Source: Pseudomonadota bacterium (GTDB taxonomy: Bacteria; Desulfobacterota; Binatia; Binatales; Binataceae). Taken from it: a DNA stretch of 64,000 bases. The stretch spans positions 124,001 through 188,000 of the forward strand of contig JAJPKA010000014.1 of NCBI GenBank assembly GCA_021323945.1, written 5' to 3'. The position numbers and the translations under genes are program-made. Below, in pieces: positions 50,482 to 60,610 of this stretch (its first letter is position 1; each line of letters opens with the position of its first letter). Under the pieces are notes generated by a model that was not told the origin of the DNA, searched no databases, and saw nothing but the letters and a program-made list of their open reading frames with translations.

Positions 50482-51477
50482 TCACGGAACCCGCCGAATT
50501 GTACCTTCCTGACGTGAGCAACTGAACTCCAGGGCCTTCCACGCGACTGCCGCTCCCCGTTCGACGGCTCCACCGATGGTGATTCTACCGTTTGAAGCCG
50601 CCAGTCTTGCGTTGGCTTCATTGGCTAAGCCCTGTCCGATAGTGATTGAGCCGGCGATTGAGGTGATTTTGGCTTCGCCGGCCTGTTCGATTTTCCCACC
50701 GATCGTAACATCGTCATGGGCCATCGCCGTCAGTTTTGAACGCGGGCCCAAATTGTCAAGAAGGTGGATGCTCTTGCCGGCGGTAACCACCGCCACGACC
50801 CGATTTTGGTTCATCGTGCCGATACTGACTGTGCCTCTGAGCGAGATGACATCCAGGTTGGCCTCCTCGCTAATCGTACCCGCGATCGTAACGTCCCACT
50901 GGGCGGTGATTTTGGCGCTTGAATTCTGCCCGACGTCACCGTCGATCTGCACGACGCTTCCCGGAGTCAACTCACTTTCGCTGCGGTAAGTTTGCGTAAT
51001 AGGGTCGATTTCGGGCGCTGCCGAGGTAATCGTAACACGCGCGCGCTCGGCTATCGCGTGGCAAATTAACACGTCACCACCCGATTGAATCTGGACGATC
51101 GAGTGCGGGCCGATGCCCTCTTGGATCCTCACTCCCTTTGCGGCCTTAAGCGTCGCCTGAACACCTTCCCCGATGCGGCCAGCAATATTGATCGTCCCAT
51201 AGCGACTTTCGAGAGTTACTTTGCAGTTAGCCAGTATCCTGTCCAGCGTCAGATCGCCGTCTGTCACGTGCTCGACGATCTCCTCGACGGGAGAGGTGGA
51301 CTTAGCCGGTTCGATGTGGGGCCGTCGACGGTTTTGGAAGATTGAACGTCCCAGCGGCCGCCACGGACGATTCAAAAAGGCAAATAACTCCCGTGTCGTT
51401 CGCGTCACCGACGGTTCGGAATGGTGATTTGAGGGCTTGAACTGTGCCTTGACTGCCTGCGTGTTTTCGCTGGCCAT
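50482..51477 (-). CDS. Uncharacterised ~20-residue-repeat beta-solenoid protein (bactofilin/DUF342-like architecture)
   Basis: About ten imperfect repeats with VTI(A/G)G-I core, e.g. WDVTIAGTISEEANLDVI, DDVTIGGKIEQAGEAKIT, GSITIGQGLANEANARLA, GRITIGGAVERGA; ORF opens at 51507. Confidence 0.75.
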   Translation of the reverse strand: MASENTQAVKAQFKPSNHHSEPSVTRTTRELFAFLNRPWRPLGRSIFQNRRRPHIEPAKSTSPVEEIVEHVTDGDLTLDRILANCKVTLESRYGTINIAGRIGEGVQATLKAAKGVRIQEGIGPHSIVQIQSGGDVLICHAIAERARVTITSAAPEIDPITQTYRSESELTPGSVVQIDGDVGQNSSAKITAQWDVTIAGTISEEANLDVISLRGTVSIGTMNQNRVVAVVTAGKSIHLLDNLGPRSKLTAMAHDDVTIGGKIEQAGEAKITSIAGSITIGQGLANEANARLAASNGRITIGGAVERGAAVAWKALEFSCSRQEGTIRRVP

Positions 51478-51819
51478 ATGTTGTTCCAGACCACCACGCA
51501 GCAACACATATGCCTATTTCTCGCCAAGCTCTCCTGCAGCGCGCGGCGCTGATTCATTGTGCCACACTACGTTGGTTTCGGCCGCTTTTCGACTGAAACG
51601 ACATGACTTTGATAACTATAAGTGAACAAAGATACAGTCCGACTGCCGCTTGCTTAAACATTGCTGAAGATGCGCGCAGATGAGACATTTACATCGAAAG
51701 TGTGTTATTTGACGATTCGGTATGAATCACATACCCGACTCATACCCTTCCAGATTAAGTGAGTCATCTTTAATTATCGTCTATCGTCGTCAATTCTTTC
51801 TCGCAGTCTGCGAACTGCT

Positions 51820-52611
51820 TCATTGCCCTTCAGAGATGAAAAAGGCGATGGTTCGTACCTCTATGCTCTGGCGGGGACGCGCATCAGGCGGGCTCTGCGG
51901 GTCGTCGAACGAAGTATGAGCGGTGAAGCGTGCTCGCCCATCACACCTTGAATCGAAACACTTGAACAATAGCACCTCGGTCGTCTTCATATCAGCAAAA
52001 TAAAACCACCTATGACGCGGACTGAAATTGAAAAGGTAAACCTCATGTTTGACGCCCTCCTCGGTGGGCACCAGGTCCTCTTCGCGGATGCTCCGCGCGT
52101 CACATATAGCCAGGGGAGATTCCTCTACCGGACCATCAATGGGTCGCCAAACGTTAATCAGTCCATAGTGCGACTTGAGTAATGTGTTAGCTTCCGTACC
52201 CAGGTACAGGCGGATTCGCTCGGGCGAGGACTTCTGCGTATAATCGTCGTGAACAACCTTGACCGGCTCCCGCACCCAACTCAATCGCTGACGCGCGCTT
52301 GCACTAGAACGCAAGTCGTGCTCGAACGCCACGACCTTGGTTGCGCCGGTAACTCCTCTGACCAGCTGCTCGACTTCCCGGTAGTAGAGCGTGCGCACCT
52401 GTGACTGATCGTAGAAATTAGAGACGGCGGTACCGCATCGTTCGAGTTGGAATCCCTGAACATCGAGCGACAAGGAATCAGCCAAGGGCCGCGCGTCATG
52501 GATCGAGACTAGACGGTGGCCCTCGGGGCTGGCGTAATTAAGTCGCGCCTGAACAGACCTGAGGGTTTTCTCACACTCGCTCAGCTTACCTGAATCGGAA
52601 CCGGTTGGCAT
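51820..52611 (-). CDS. CmcJ/NvfI (AsaB-like) family oxidoreductase/methyltransferase-like protein
   Basis: VVHDDYTQKSSPERIRLYLG; INVWRPIDGPVEESPLAICDARSIREEDLVPTE; FSPRHRWFYFADMKTTEVLLFKCFDSRCDGRARFTAHTSFDDPQSPPDARPRQSIEVR. Confidence 0.85.
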   Translation of the reverse strand: MPTGSDSGKLSECEKTLRSVQARLNYASPEGHRLVSIHDARPLADSLSLDVQGFQLERCGTAVSNFYDQSQVRTLYYREVEQLVRGVTGATKVVAFEHDLRSSASARQRLSWVREPVKVVHDDYTQKSSPERIRLYLGTEANTLLKSHYGLINVWRPIDGPVEESPLAICDARSIREEDLVPTEEGVKHEVYLFNFSPRHRWFYFADMKTTEVLLFKCFDSRCDGRARFTAHTSFDDPQSPPDARPRQSIEVRTIAFFISEGQ

Positions 52612-52649
52612 GATTGCCCCTCAACGGCGAAGCGGCCCACGGAAATCAG

Positions 52650-53555
52650 TTATCGCTGATGGTACAGCGGGTGACCGTGGAAATTGGTATGGACACGGCT
52701 GAAGTGATCACCTTCGAGATTCGCGAAATACAAATCCTGCAAGCCGGGTCCGCCGAAAGCGCAATTGGTTGGGAAAAAGAGCTTCTCGCCTTTGGGATCA
52801 TCGATAAGCGTGCTCCATTTCCCGTTGGTATCCACTTGGATAATCTGATGTGCCGGTGCCATTTTGCCGTCACGGATGAACGCAGGTAGGGTGACAAAGA
52901 GCGTGCCGTCGGCAGCAAAAGCCATGCCGTCGGGCAAGGCGGGAAAATCTCGAGAATATACCTCGGGTTTTCCCCAGGAACCGTCCTTCCTGATAGGAAT
53001 GCGCAGGCAATCGTGGCGGGTCGACTCCAAAACGTAAACCGCTTCCTCTTTTGGGTCGATAGCCGTGCCATTGGCGAGATAGATGCCGGTTGCCACAATC
53101 TCACTCGTGCCGTTCCTACGAATGCAGACAACCGCGCCATTGGGCTCAGGGTGGGCCATCTCGGAGAGGACACTATTGATGTCGCGGGTGCTCGAATTAG
53201 AAACGTAGAGGTTGCCGTCGGCATCATAAGTAGCAAAATTGGGCAAGGTCAAAGGCAAATCCCTGACCCGGTCAGCAATCATTGAAACCTGGCCACTTGG
53301 ACTCACCTTCATCATCGCCTTTTTGCCCAGATCGCAATAGACGAGATTGCCCTGGCGGTCCATTGTGATGCCGTTAGGAATGGAACCGGCGGGCAGCGAG
53401 CAAAGTTCACTAACTTGTCCGTCGGGGGACACCCGATAAATGATGCCGTTGCGGCCACCCCCGTACACGTAGTTCTGTTTATCGATCACAACTCCTTCGG
53501 CCTTGAGGACGCCACGCCCGAAAATCTCGACCTGATCGAGTGAATATGTTGCCAT
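52650..53555 (-). CDS. SMP-30/gluconolactonase/LRE family beta-propeller protein
   Basis: LKAEGVVIDKQNYVYGGGRNGIIYRVSPDGQV...IPNGITMDRQGNLVYCDLGKKAMMKVSPSGQV...LANGTAIDPKEEAVYVLES. Confidence 0.9.
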   Translation of the reverse strand: MATYSLDQVEIFGRGVLKAEGVVIDKQNYVYGGGRNGIIYRVSPDGQVSELCSLPAGSIPNGITMDRQGNLVYCDLGKKAMMKVSPSGQVSMIADRVRDLPLTLPNFATYDADGNLYVSNSSTRDINSVLSEMAHPEPNGAVVCIRRNGTSEIVATGIYLANGTAIDPKEEAVYVLESTRHDCLRIPIRKDGSWGKPEVYSRDFPALPDGMAFAADGTLFVTLPAFIRDGKMAPAHQIIQVDTNGKWSTLIDDPKGEKLFFPTNCAFGGPGLQDLYFANLEGDHFSRVHTNFHGHPLYHQR

Positions 53556-53722
53556 AAACCTCTCCCCGTTCGGCTTTACGTTTGAGCCCCTCAGCGCTGA
53601 ACCAAGCTTGAGTCACTGAGCTGCTGTCTCGCAGGTTTTGGGAAAAGCGTCAAGGCCTGCCAAACCCAAGGTCGCAACCGGAGGCGCAATACTTTGCCCG
53701 CTATCTCCAGTGTCGTGCTAGC

Positions 53723-53737
53723 TGATAGTTATTATCA
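53723..53737. promoter_or_regulatory. Second Fur-box-like inverted repeat
   Basis: TGATAGT-T-ATTATCA, 14/15 match to TGATAATnATTATCA, in the SMP-30/cysC divergent intergenic region. Confidence 0.4.
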
Positions 53738-53901
53738 TTACGACTGGCTGTCTAAGCTGATTGATCTTGTGCTTTGATTAATTCAATAAGTTTAATTCTG
53801 TACGTACTCATTGTTGCTTGCCTTAACCATTACCTACAGATAGAGTTTTTTGGACGGTGTAAAAGGAACCTGGCGATTCATCTACTGGTGGTTGGGGCAA
53901 A

Positions 53902-54447
53902 ATGTCCGAAGGTTTTACTCTCTGGTTCACGGGTCTTTCCGGTGCCGGCAAGTCCACTTTGGCGAATCTGGTCGCGGGCGAATTACGACGTCGCGGCCAT
54001 CGCGTCGAAGTGCTTGACGGCGACGAGGTACGAACCAATCTGTCGAAAGGCTTGGGCTTCTCCAAAGAAGATCGCGACACTAATATTCGTCGGATCGGTT
54101 ACGTCTGTAAGCTGCTGGCTCGTAACGGGGTCATCGCGATTTCAGCTGCAATCTCACCATATCGTGAAGTCCGCGATGAGATCCGCAGGCAGCACGAGAG
54201 GTTTTTTGAGGTCTACGTCAAATGTCCGCTTGATACATTGGTCGAACGCGACGTCAAAGGGCTTTATCGTAAGGCATTGAAGGGCGAAATCGCCAATTTC
54301 ACCGGTGTCTCGGATCCCTACGAAGAACCATTCAGTCCTGAGCTCGTGATCGAAAGCAATCGAGAAACACCCCAACAAAGCCTCGAGCGCTTGCTGCAAA
54401 GCCTTGAGCAGGCCGGGTTGATCTTCGCTCAAGGAGCGGGCCGATGA
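53902..54447 (+). CDS. cysC: Adenylyl-sulfate kinase
   Basis: [62 protein letters not shown]. Confidence 0.97.
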   Translation: MSEGFTLWFTGLSGAGKSTLANLVAGELRRRGHRVEVLDGDEVRTNLSKGLGFSKEDRDTNIRRIGYVCKLLARNGVIAISAAISPYREVRDEIRRQHERFFEVYVKCPLDTLVERDVKGLYRKALKGEIANFTGVSDPYEEPFSPELVIESNRETPQQSLERLLQSLEQAGLIFAQGAGR

Positions 54448-55622
54448 GTACGTTCAACAATGACCCGATTTCGCCACACGGCGGTCAGGAATTAGTTGAC
54501 CTCAGAGTGCCTGATTCGGAACGCGCGCAGATGCGCGTCTACGCGGAGAAGCTCCCGGTGGCGACACTAAACGCGCGGGACCTGGCTGACCTTGAAATGC
54601 TGGCTACGGGTGCTTTTTCACCGTTGACCGGCTACATGGGAGAAGCCGACTATCTGCGAAGTCGAGATGAAATGCGTTTGGCTTCGGGTACTCCATGGCC
54701 AATCCCGATCACCCTTGGGGTTGATGAAGCCACCGCACGAGGACTCGCTCGCGGCCAGGACGTCGCTCTCGCGGCCGAAAACGGTGACCGCATCGCAATT
54801 CTTAGAGTTACGGAGATCTACCAGGTCGACCGTCGCCGCGAGGCCGAAGCTGTGTTTGGTACCGCCGATGAGGCCCATCCGGGAGTAAGGAACGTTCTCG
54901 CGATGATGCCCTGGTGCTTGGGGGGGCGTGTAATGCTGTTCGAGGAGGTGCCCGGGCGCACCTTCCTGCAGTATCCCCGGGAGCCGCGGCAATGCCGCGC
55001 GCAATTCCGCACCAATGGTTGGCGGAAAATCGTCGCCTTTCAGACCCGCAATCCTACTCATCGTGCGCACGAATATATTCAGAAGGCGGCTTTGGAGATT
55101 TGCGACGGTCTTCTGCTCCATCCGCTTGTAGGTGAAACCAAGGATGATGACGTCCCCGCGGCTGTAAGGATGGAGACGTATGAACTGCTGCTTAAACTTT
55201 ACTATCCGCGGGGACGTGCGATGCTGGCGGTGATGCCGGCACATATGCGCTACGGAGGACCGCGTGAAGCCATTTTGCACGCGATAGTGCGCCGGAACTA
55301 TGGCTGCACACATTTCATCGTAGGGCGCGACCATGCCGGGGTCGGCAAGTACTACGGAAGCTACGACGCTCAGAAAATTTTCGACCGTTTCGACCCTGCT
55401 GAGATCGGAATCACGCCACTGACATTCGAAAATACCTTCTACTGCCGTCGATGTGGAGCGATGGCCTCATACAAGACCTGCCCCCATAGCGATGAGGACC
55501 GTTTGCTACTGTCAGGCACAAAGGTTCGGGAGATGCTGCGGCGTGGAGAATCGCCCCCGCCGGAGTTTACCCGCCCGGAAATTGCCGCGGTTTTGGTGCG
55601 GGCAATGAAGGAGACCAAATAG
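54444..55622 (+). CDS. sat: Sulfate adenylyltransferase
   Basis: [77 protein letters not shown]. Confidence 0.96.
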   Translation: MSTFNNDPISPHGGQELVDLRVPDSERAQMRVYAEKLPVATLNARDLADLEMLATGAFSPLTGYMGEADYLRSRDEMRLASGTPWPIPITLGVDEATARGLARGQDVALAAENGDRIAILRVTEIYQVDRRREAEAVFGTADEAHPGVRNVLAMMPWCLGGRVMLFEEVPGRTFLQYPREPRQCRAQFRTNGWRKIVAFQTRNPTHRAHEYIQKAALEICDGLLLHPLVGETKDDDVPAAVRMETYELLLKLYYPRGRAMLAVMPAHMRYGGPREAILHAIVRRNYGCTHFIVGRDHAGVGKYYGSYDAQKIFDRFDPAEIGITPLTFENTFYCRRCGAMASYKTCPHSDEDRLLLSGTKVREMLRRGESPPPEFTRPEIAAVLVRAMKETK

Positions 55623-55657
55623 ACCGCACCTGGAGTCGGCGCGTTATCCGCTCCGAC

Positions 55658-57220
55658 TTACGACTGGAAGAGGGGAAGGCCGGCCGACTGGGCAATCGGC
55701 GGACGCCCCCGCTCATAGATTAATTGGCCGCCAACGATTGTCGCTTCGACCGGTAAATTCATCAATTCGTTGGGTGTCATTCGCAACGGATCGGCAGGCA
55801 ACACGGCAAAATCGGCCAGCCGTCCGATCATGGTCTCGCCGGCGTTTAGACGGCTGAGCTCGGCGGCGCGACTTGTAAATAGGGTGAAGGCGGTGTCTAC
55901 TGACAGCCTTTCGTCCGGAGCAAGTTCGTAGCCTTCCAGCGAAACTCGCGCCGCAGCCGCCGCAATAGCGTGGAGCGGCTTGGCCGGAGTCACTGGAGCG
56001 TCTGTGGCGGCGGCAAGTTTAATCCCAGCCTGCAGCAGGCTTCGTCCCCGATAAAGGTACGGCACCAGGCCGGGTTCCCCGGCATATTTGGCGCCGCGGT
56101 AGTAGATGAAGCCGGGATTCGTCACAACCCAGGCACCGAGAGGCGCGATCTGCCGCAGATAATCCGGCGGAATCAGCCCGCCATGTTCGATTCTTATCGC
56201 GCTCCTGACGGGATGCGAAAGGTGTGGCCACGCTGCCTGGCAGGCGCGGAGCACCGCATCAAGCTCCTCGATCTCAGTAACATGGAAGGCGCAGTCAGCA
56301 CCCAGCGTCAGTGCTTCAACGATTGCGCGCGCCAACCTGCCAGGCTCCCACTGCGTTACATCCACAAACTTGATGCCTAACAGATGGAGGTTTCCAGCGG
56401 CCGCCAGCTTCTGCAGCTCGCCAAACTGGCGCAGATGCTCGGCTCCGACCATCAACGAAACGCGCTGCTTAATCGCACGATTGGCTACCAAGCCGGCGAA
56501 CGTAGCAATCTCCTGCTCGCCATTGCGAGCAGTGGCGTCAGTGAATGCCGTGATGCCGTTCGCGGCGAGTTCCTGACTGTAAAAACGCGCACGTGCTTCG
56601 AGTTCTGCGGCTGTGACCTTAGGTAGGCGATCCGTTAACCACTGCTCCATCCCTACCACCAAGCCGGTGAGTCTGCCGGTCGGGTCGCGCCACAGCCGGG
56701 CGCTTTGCGGCAGGGTCCTGTTCGCTGACTCCAGGCCCAAAGCAGCTATCGCACGCGAATTAAGCCAAGACGCGTGAAGCGTTTGGTGCCGCAACCGCAA
56801 CGGGTTTTTGGGGACGGCCTGATCAAGTTCTTCACGGGTCGGGCCGCGGCGTTCGCGGACCAGAGCCTCGTCGCAGCCGAAGGCTCTCAGCCAGTTTCCT
56901 GGCGGGGTTTTTGCGGCTGCGATCCGCAACTCTGCGAGTAGATCAGCGATGCTCCGGCAGCGAACGACCGAAAGTCCACTAGCAACGGCGGCGCCTTCCA
57001 TAAAGTGCTGATGGCAATCAATAAAGCCCGGAATCAGCACTCGGCCGCCGAGCGGTAGCATGTGGGTGCGCGGGCCGATGTGCGCTTTGACCGAATCATA
57101 AGGCCCGTACGCTATGATCCGGCCTTTGGACACAGCTATAGCATCGCTGCCCGGATAACCCACAACGACCCCCCCGTGGAGGAGGACGTCCGCCTGCTCA
57201 GCCCTCATCCGCCGCCCCAA
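55658..57220 (-). CDS. Amidohydrolase family (YtcJ-like) metal-dependent hydrolase
   Basis: VLIPGFIDCHQHFMEGA; AAATDAPVTPAKPLHAIAAAAARVS; IGRLADFAVLPADPL. Confidence 0.9.
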   Translation of the reverse strand: MGRRMRAEQADVLLHGGVVVGYPGSDAIAVSKGRIIAYGPYDSVKAHIGPRTHMLPLGGRVLIPGFIDCHQHFMEGAAVASGLSVVRCRSIADLLAELRIAAAKTPPGNWLRAFGCDEALVRERRGPTREELDQAVPKNPLRLRHQTLHASWLNSRAIAALGLESANRTLPQSARLWRDPTGRLTGLVVGMEQWLTDRLPKVTAAELEARARFYSQELAANGITAFTDATARNGEQEIATFAGLVANRAIKQRVSLMVGAEHLRQFGELQKLAAAGNLHLLGIKFVDVTQWEPGRLARAIVEALTLGADCAFHVTEIEELDAVLRACQAAWPHLSHPVRSAIRIEHGGLIPPDYLRQIAPLGAWVVTNPGFIYYRGAKYAGEPGLVPYLYRGRSLLQAGIKLAAATDAPVTPAKPLHAIAAAAARVSLEGYELAPDERLSVDTAFTLFTSRAAELSRLNAGETMIGRLADFAVLPADPLRMTPNELMNLPVEATIVGGQLIYERGRPPIAQSAGLPLFQS

Positions 57221-57293
57221 AACCTCGCTGACGAGGATAATTGCCTCGCCCTTGTGCTCTTAAAATTCCAAGCCCAATTCAGCGTCCTGACAA

Positions 57294-57437
57294 TCAATCG
57301 GACGATGGCAAGGGCTTGGCTTCCTTGAGCTTCATCTCGCTGTCACAACATTCGAGAGATCCGGAACCTGCCTTATTGCACAAGACCTCGGTCCCGCACT
57401 TCTCACACATATACCGCTTACCCAATGCATTCGCCAT
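57294..57437 (-). CDS. Small desulforedoxin/desulfoferrodoxin-N-like iron protein (47 aa)
   Basis: MANALGKRYMCEKCGTEVLCNKAGSGSLECCDSEMKLKEAKPLPSSD; CxxC + CC ligand pattern; AGGAG about 10 nt upstream. Below the ORF-track length cutoff. Confidence 0.85.
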   Translation of the reverse strand: MANALGKRYMCEKCGTEVLCNKAGSGSLECCDSEMKLKEAKPLPSSD

Positions 57438-57505
57438 CGCTGTTATTCTCCTGGTCCCTTAATTAGGATCTTCGACCGATATTATGAGCGAGGTCATGTA
57501 AATTT

Positions 57506-58519
57506 TCAGGTTCTGGCTATACGAGTTGAAAGAACATGGGACTGCGGTGGGAACGGCAGTTCGCACACCGTGGCTGCGAATATACCGCGGCGGTCGCTGA
57601 CCGATACCTTCGTCCCCGCGGGCCATGCGCTGTGGTGCAGAATCGCCAGTCCAATCGCTCCGTTTGTTGGTAACCGGGCGACGCTGCCCAAATGCCCTAC
57701 CTCTTTGTCGCCGAGCTTAACCACCGCACCCGGCTCTGGGTTTTCGGTACCTTCTATATAAAGACCGCATAGGCGTCGCTTTAGCGAGCCATGCGAGGTT
57801 GCGCGTTCGACAGTTTCCTGTCCGACGTAGCAGCCCTTGTTAAACGCGATAGCTGCCTCGAACCGAGCTTCGAGCGCCAAGGTGCGTTCATTGGTATCTG
57901 TGCCGACCGAAGCCAGACCATTTTCGATGCGGAGGACTTCCAGAGTCTCGGGATGCAAGCCACGCAGTCGTGGATTCAATTCGCGCAGGCGCTCGGCGAT
58001 TCTTGTCACGGCAGCGTCGTCTCCCAAAATGGTGAACGCATGCCCGCCGTAGCGCGGCAGATTTGCGACTCGAACATCGTTCTGTACCAAATGGCGCCAT
58101 GGTTTCAGGGTGTGCACGTCGTCGTCGAAGCAACTCGCAACGATTTCTCCCGAAGCAGGACCCTCGACGTCGAGCAGGGCAAGGTCGTCAAGTTCCTCAA
58201 ACTCGACGTCATCGGCGACCAGGAAGCGTTCGAGGTGCTGGCGCAAGATTGGCCAACGATTCCTGTCAAGCTCGAGCAGAAAAACCTCATCGAGTGCATA
58301 AATAAAGACGTAGGCAACGACGTGGGCGTGTTCGGTGAGAAAAAGCGCGGGCGCAAGGCCTCCCGGTGCCAGCTTCTTCACGTCAGCGCTAGACATGCCG
58401 TGCAAAAACGTGATCCGGTCGTCGCCGCTGACCCGCACGACAACACGGTTGTCAATCTTTCGCAGGCCTGCTCCGCAATGTATCGCTTCGTACTCCAGCT
58501 GCCGGTCTAGCTGATTCAT
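57506..58519 (-). CDS. ygfZ: YgfZ/GcvT-domain folate-binding protein
   Basis: FLHGMSSADVKKLAPG; AFNKGCYVGQETVERATSHGSLKRRL (KGCYxGQE). Confidence 0.92.
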   Translation of the reverse strand: MNQLDRQLEYEAIHCGAGLRKIDNRVVVRVSGDDRITFLHGMSSADVKKLAPGGLAPALFLTEHAHVVAYVFIYALDEVFLLELDRNRWPILRQHLERFLVADDVEFEELDDLALLDVEGPASGEIVASCFDDDVHTLKPWRHLVQNDVRVANLPRYGGHAFTILGDDAAVTRIAERLRELNPRLRGLHPETLEVLRIENGLASVGTDTNERTLALEARFEAAIAFNKGCYVGQETVERATSHGSLKRRLCGLYIEGTENPEPGAVVKLGDKEVGHLGSVARLPTNGAIGLAILHHSAWPAGTKVSVSDRRGIFAATVCELPFPPQSHVLSTRIART

Positions 58520-58796
58520 TCGAAACGCTGTCGGCGAGGATCTTGTACAGAATAAGACACCACAAGAGTCAAACTTAGCAGATCAAAAATGTAAGCCTCA
58601 ACGTTTACCCACGTGGGTAGCGCCGACTTCCAGGCTGACCAGGTTCAACGGGCCTCAAGGTATGTCGCGCAAGCTGCATGGTTGTAAAGGCGCGATAAGT
58701 GTAATAAGAGAGACGACTTCAGACCGTGGACCGGAGGATAGGGTGAGCATCAGTGAGCAGCGAAAGGGTCGAACTCCGTGCCCACCCCTAGTTGGA

Positions 58797-59120
58797 ATGA
58801 CCACGATTAGCATTGCTGACCAAGTTAGCCGGCTCAAAAACTCGCCTGAATGGGGCTCCCGCGACCGTCACTCTGTCGGTCTGGTGAGGAATCCTCCCCT
58901 CAATCTTATGCTTATGGTTCTCAAACAAGGGGCGCGCCTTCCCGAACATCGCACCTACGGTCCGATTGCGCTGCAAGTCGTCTCAGGTTCGATTCGTTTT
59001 GTCGCAGGCGCCGAGCGCGTTGTTTGCGCCGGCGAGTTGATTGCTCTGGACCGTAACATTAGCCACAGCCTGGAAGCGCTGGCTGAGAGTGTCATCATAC
59101 TTACTACCGTGCTCGACTAA
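58797..59120 (+). CDS. Cupin domain protein
   Basis: MTTISIADQVSRLKNSPEWGSRDRHSVGLVRNPPLNLMLMVLKQGARLPEHRTYGPIALQVVSGSIRFVAGAERVVCAGELIALDRNISHSLEALAESVIILTTVLD; ORF opens at 58662 but the N-terminal part looks non-coding. Confidence 0.8.
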   Translation: MTTISIADQVSRLKNSPEWGSRDRHSVGLVRNPPLNLMLMVLKQGARLPEHRTYGPIALQVVSGSIRFVAGAERVVCAGELIALDRNISHSLEALAESVIILTTVLD

Positions 59121-59169
59121 TTGCCGCCGCTAATGGTCCGATGGGCCGCTCGGTTTGAGCCTGCAGGCT

Positions 59170-60312
59170 TTAGCTACGTATTGAAGACAATGGCCCATTG
59201 TCAAGAGCGTCGCGTTTGGCAGTGGATGCGCGCTGACTTTCAATGATAGCTAGATAAACCTTCTCGTATCGGTCCGCCATCTGTTCCACGGTGAAGCGCC
59301 GCTCAAATTCGTCACGGCAGGTTAGACGTGACAGCTTGTCAATTTTGTTTACCGCCTGAGCTAGTTCGTCGACCGTTTCGGCGATATAACCGGTCACACC
59401 GTGGCGCAGCACTTCAGGGACCGAGCCACACGGGCGGGCGAGTACCGGAGTCCCACAGGCTAACGCTTCTATCATGGCGAGACCGAAAGGCTCAGGCCAA
59501 TCGATGGAGAAGACGAGGCCGTATGCTCCACCCAGGAATTCGCTTTTTTCCGCATCACTGATCTCCCCGATGTATTCGATGTCAGGGGGGGCGAGGCGCG
59601 GTTTGATCACGGCCTCGAAGTACTCACGATCGAATTTGTCAACCTTGGCGGCGATCTTGAGTGGAATTCCGACTTTTCGCGCGACTTCGATCGCCATGTC
59701 CGGCCTTTTTTCCGGGGAGATTCTCCCCAAAAATGCCAGGTACTTGCCCGGACGAGGATTGAAGCGCAGCAGATCTCTCGGCAGACCGTGATGAATGGTC
59801 GCTACCCAATTCATGAACGGAAGGGGTTTTCGCTGAGATTCGCTGATCGAAACCAGCGGAACGGATCGATACCGTTGGTAGACTGGATGCAGTTCGGGAA
59901 TGTTTAGTCGGCCGTGCATGGTGGCGACGGTGGGTATCCCTGTCAGGTTGGCGAAAGCAAAGCTCCAGTAGTCGACATGCGTGTGAACAACATCGTAGCG
60001 GCCCAACCCACGCTCGTAGACGTCGCTGAGCATAGCGAACTGGAGCGACGCACCAAGTTCCGGTTTTCCTGCCAGGCGCAAGGCTTTTGGACATCCAGGC
60101 CAAAGCTTGGCTCGAGTCTTTGAGTCTCCCGAAGCGAACAGGGTAACATCGTGCCCGCGGCGCACTAATTCTTCAGTAAGATAGGAGACTACTCGTTCCG
60201 TGCCGCCGTACAACAGCGGCGGGATTCGCTCATACAGCGTTGCCACCTGTGCAATGCGCAGCGGCCGGCAGATACCTCCACGTCCATTTTCATTCTGACC
60301 GATCGTATCCAC
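59170..60312 (-). CDS. Glycosyltransferase family 4 (GT-B)
   Basis: RIPPLLYGGTERVVSYLTEELVRRGHDVTLFASGDS; LAFLGRISPEKRPDMAIEVA; FSIDWPEPFGLAMIEALACGTPVLARPCGSVPEVLRHGVTGY. Confidence 0.94.
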   Translation of the reverse strand: MDTIGQNENGRGGICRPLRIAQVATLYERIPPLLYGGTERVVSYLTEELVRRGHDVTLFASGDSKTRAKLWPGCPKALRLAGKPELGASLQFAMLSDVYERGLGRYDVVHTHVDYWSFAFANLTGIPTVATMHGRLNIPELHPVYQRYRSVPLVSISESQRKPLPFMNWVATIHHGLPRDLLRFNPRPGKYLAFLGRISPEKRPDMAIEVARKVGIPLKIAAKVDKFDREYFEAVIKPRLAPPDIEYIGEISDAEKSEFLGGAYGLVFSIDWPEPFGLAMIEALACGTPVLARPCGSVPEVLRHGVTGYIAETVDELAQAVNKIDKLSRLTCRDEFERRFTVEQMADRYEKVYLAIIESQRASTAKRDALDNGPLSSIRS

Positions 60313-60610
60313 AGCGTGCTCCTGAGGCTGGTTGAAGGAGTTTTCGATTTTCAGCTGGCTACGTCACCAGGTTAAGTGACTAGTTGCGGCCATCGTGCCC
60401 TGTGTAACGAGTAAAGAGTTTAATCTTCAATTTTACCGTTTGCTCCCAACTGGACAGCTCTGTGAGGTTAATTTTTCTTCACAAGTCTTTAGGCAAAAAC
60501 TCAGCCAGAGGTGCTTTGCCGCCAAATGAACAGCATCTGAGCGGAAAAGACGAGTGATTAAAGGCGACGCTTACTTGATTGTGTGGGTCCTAACCAAACT
60601 GGAATAGAAA

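Noticed and set aside
58662-58796. N-terminal extension of the cupin ORF
   Set aside because: The sequence looks non-coding; ATG at 58797 gives a compact cupin start.
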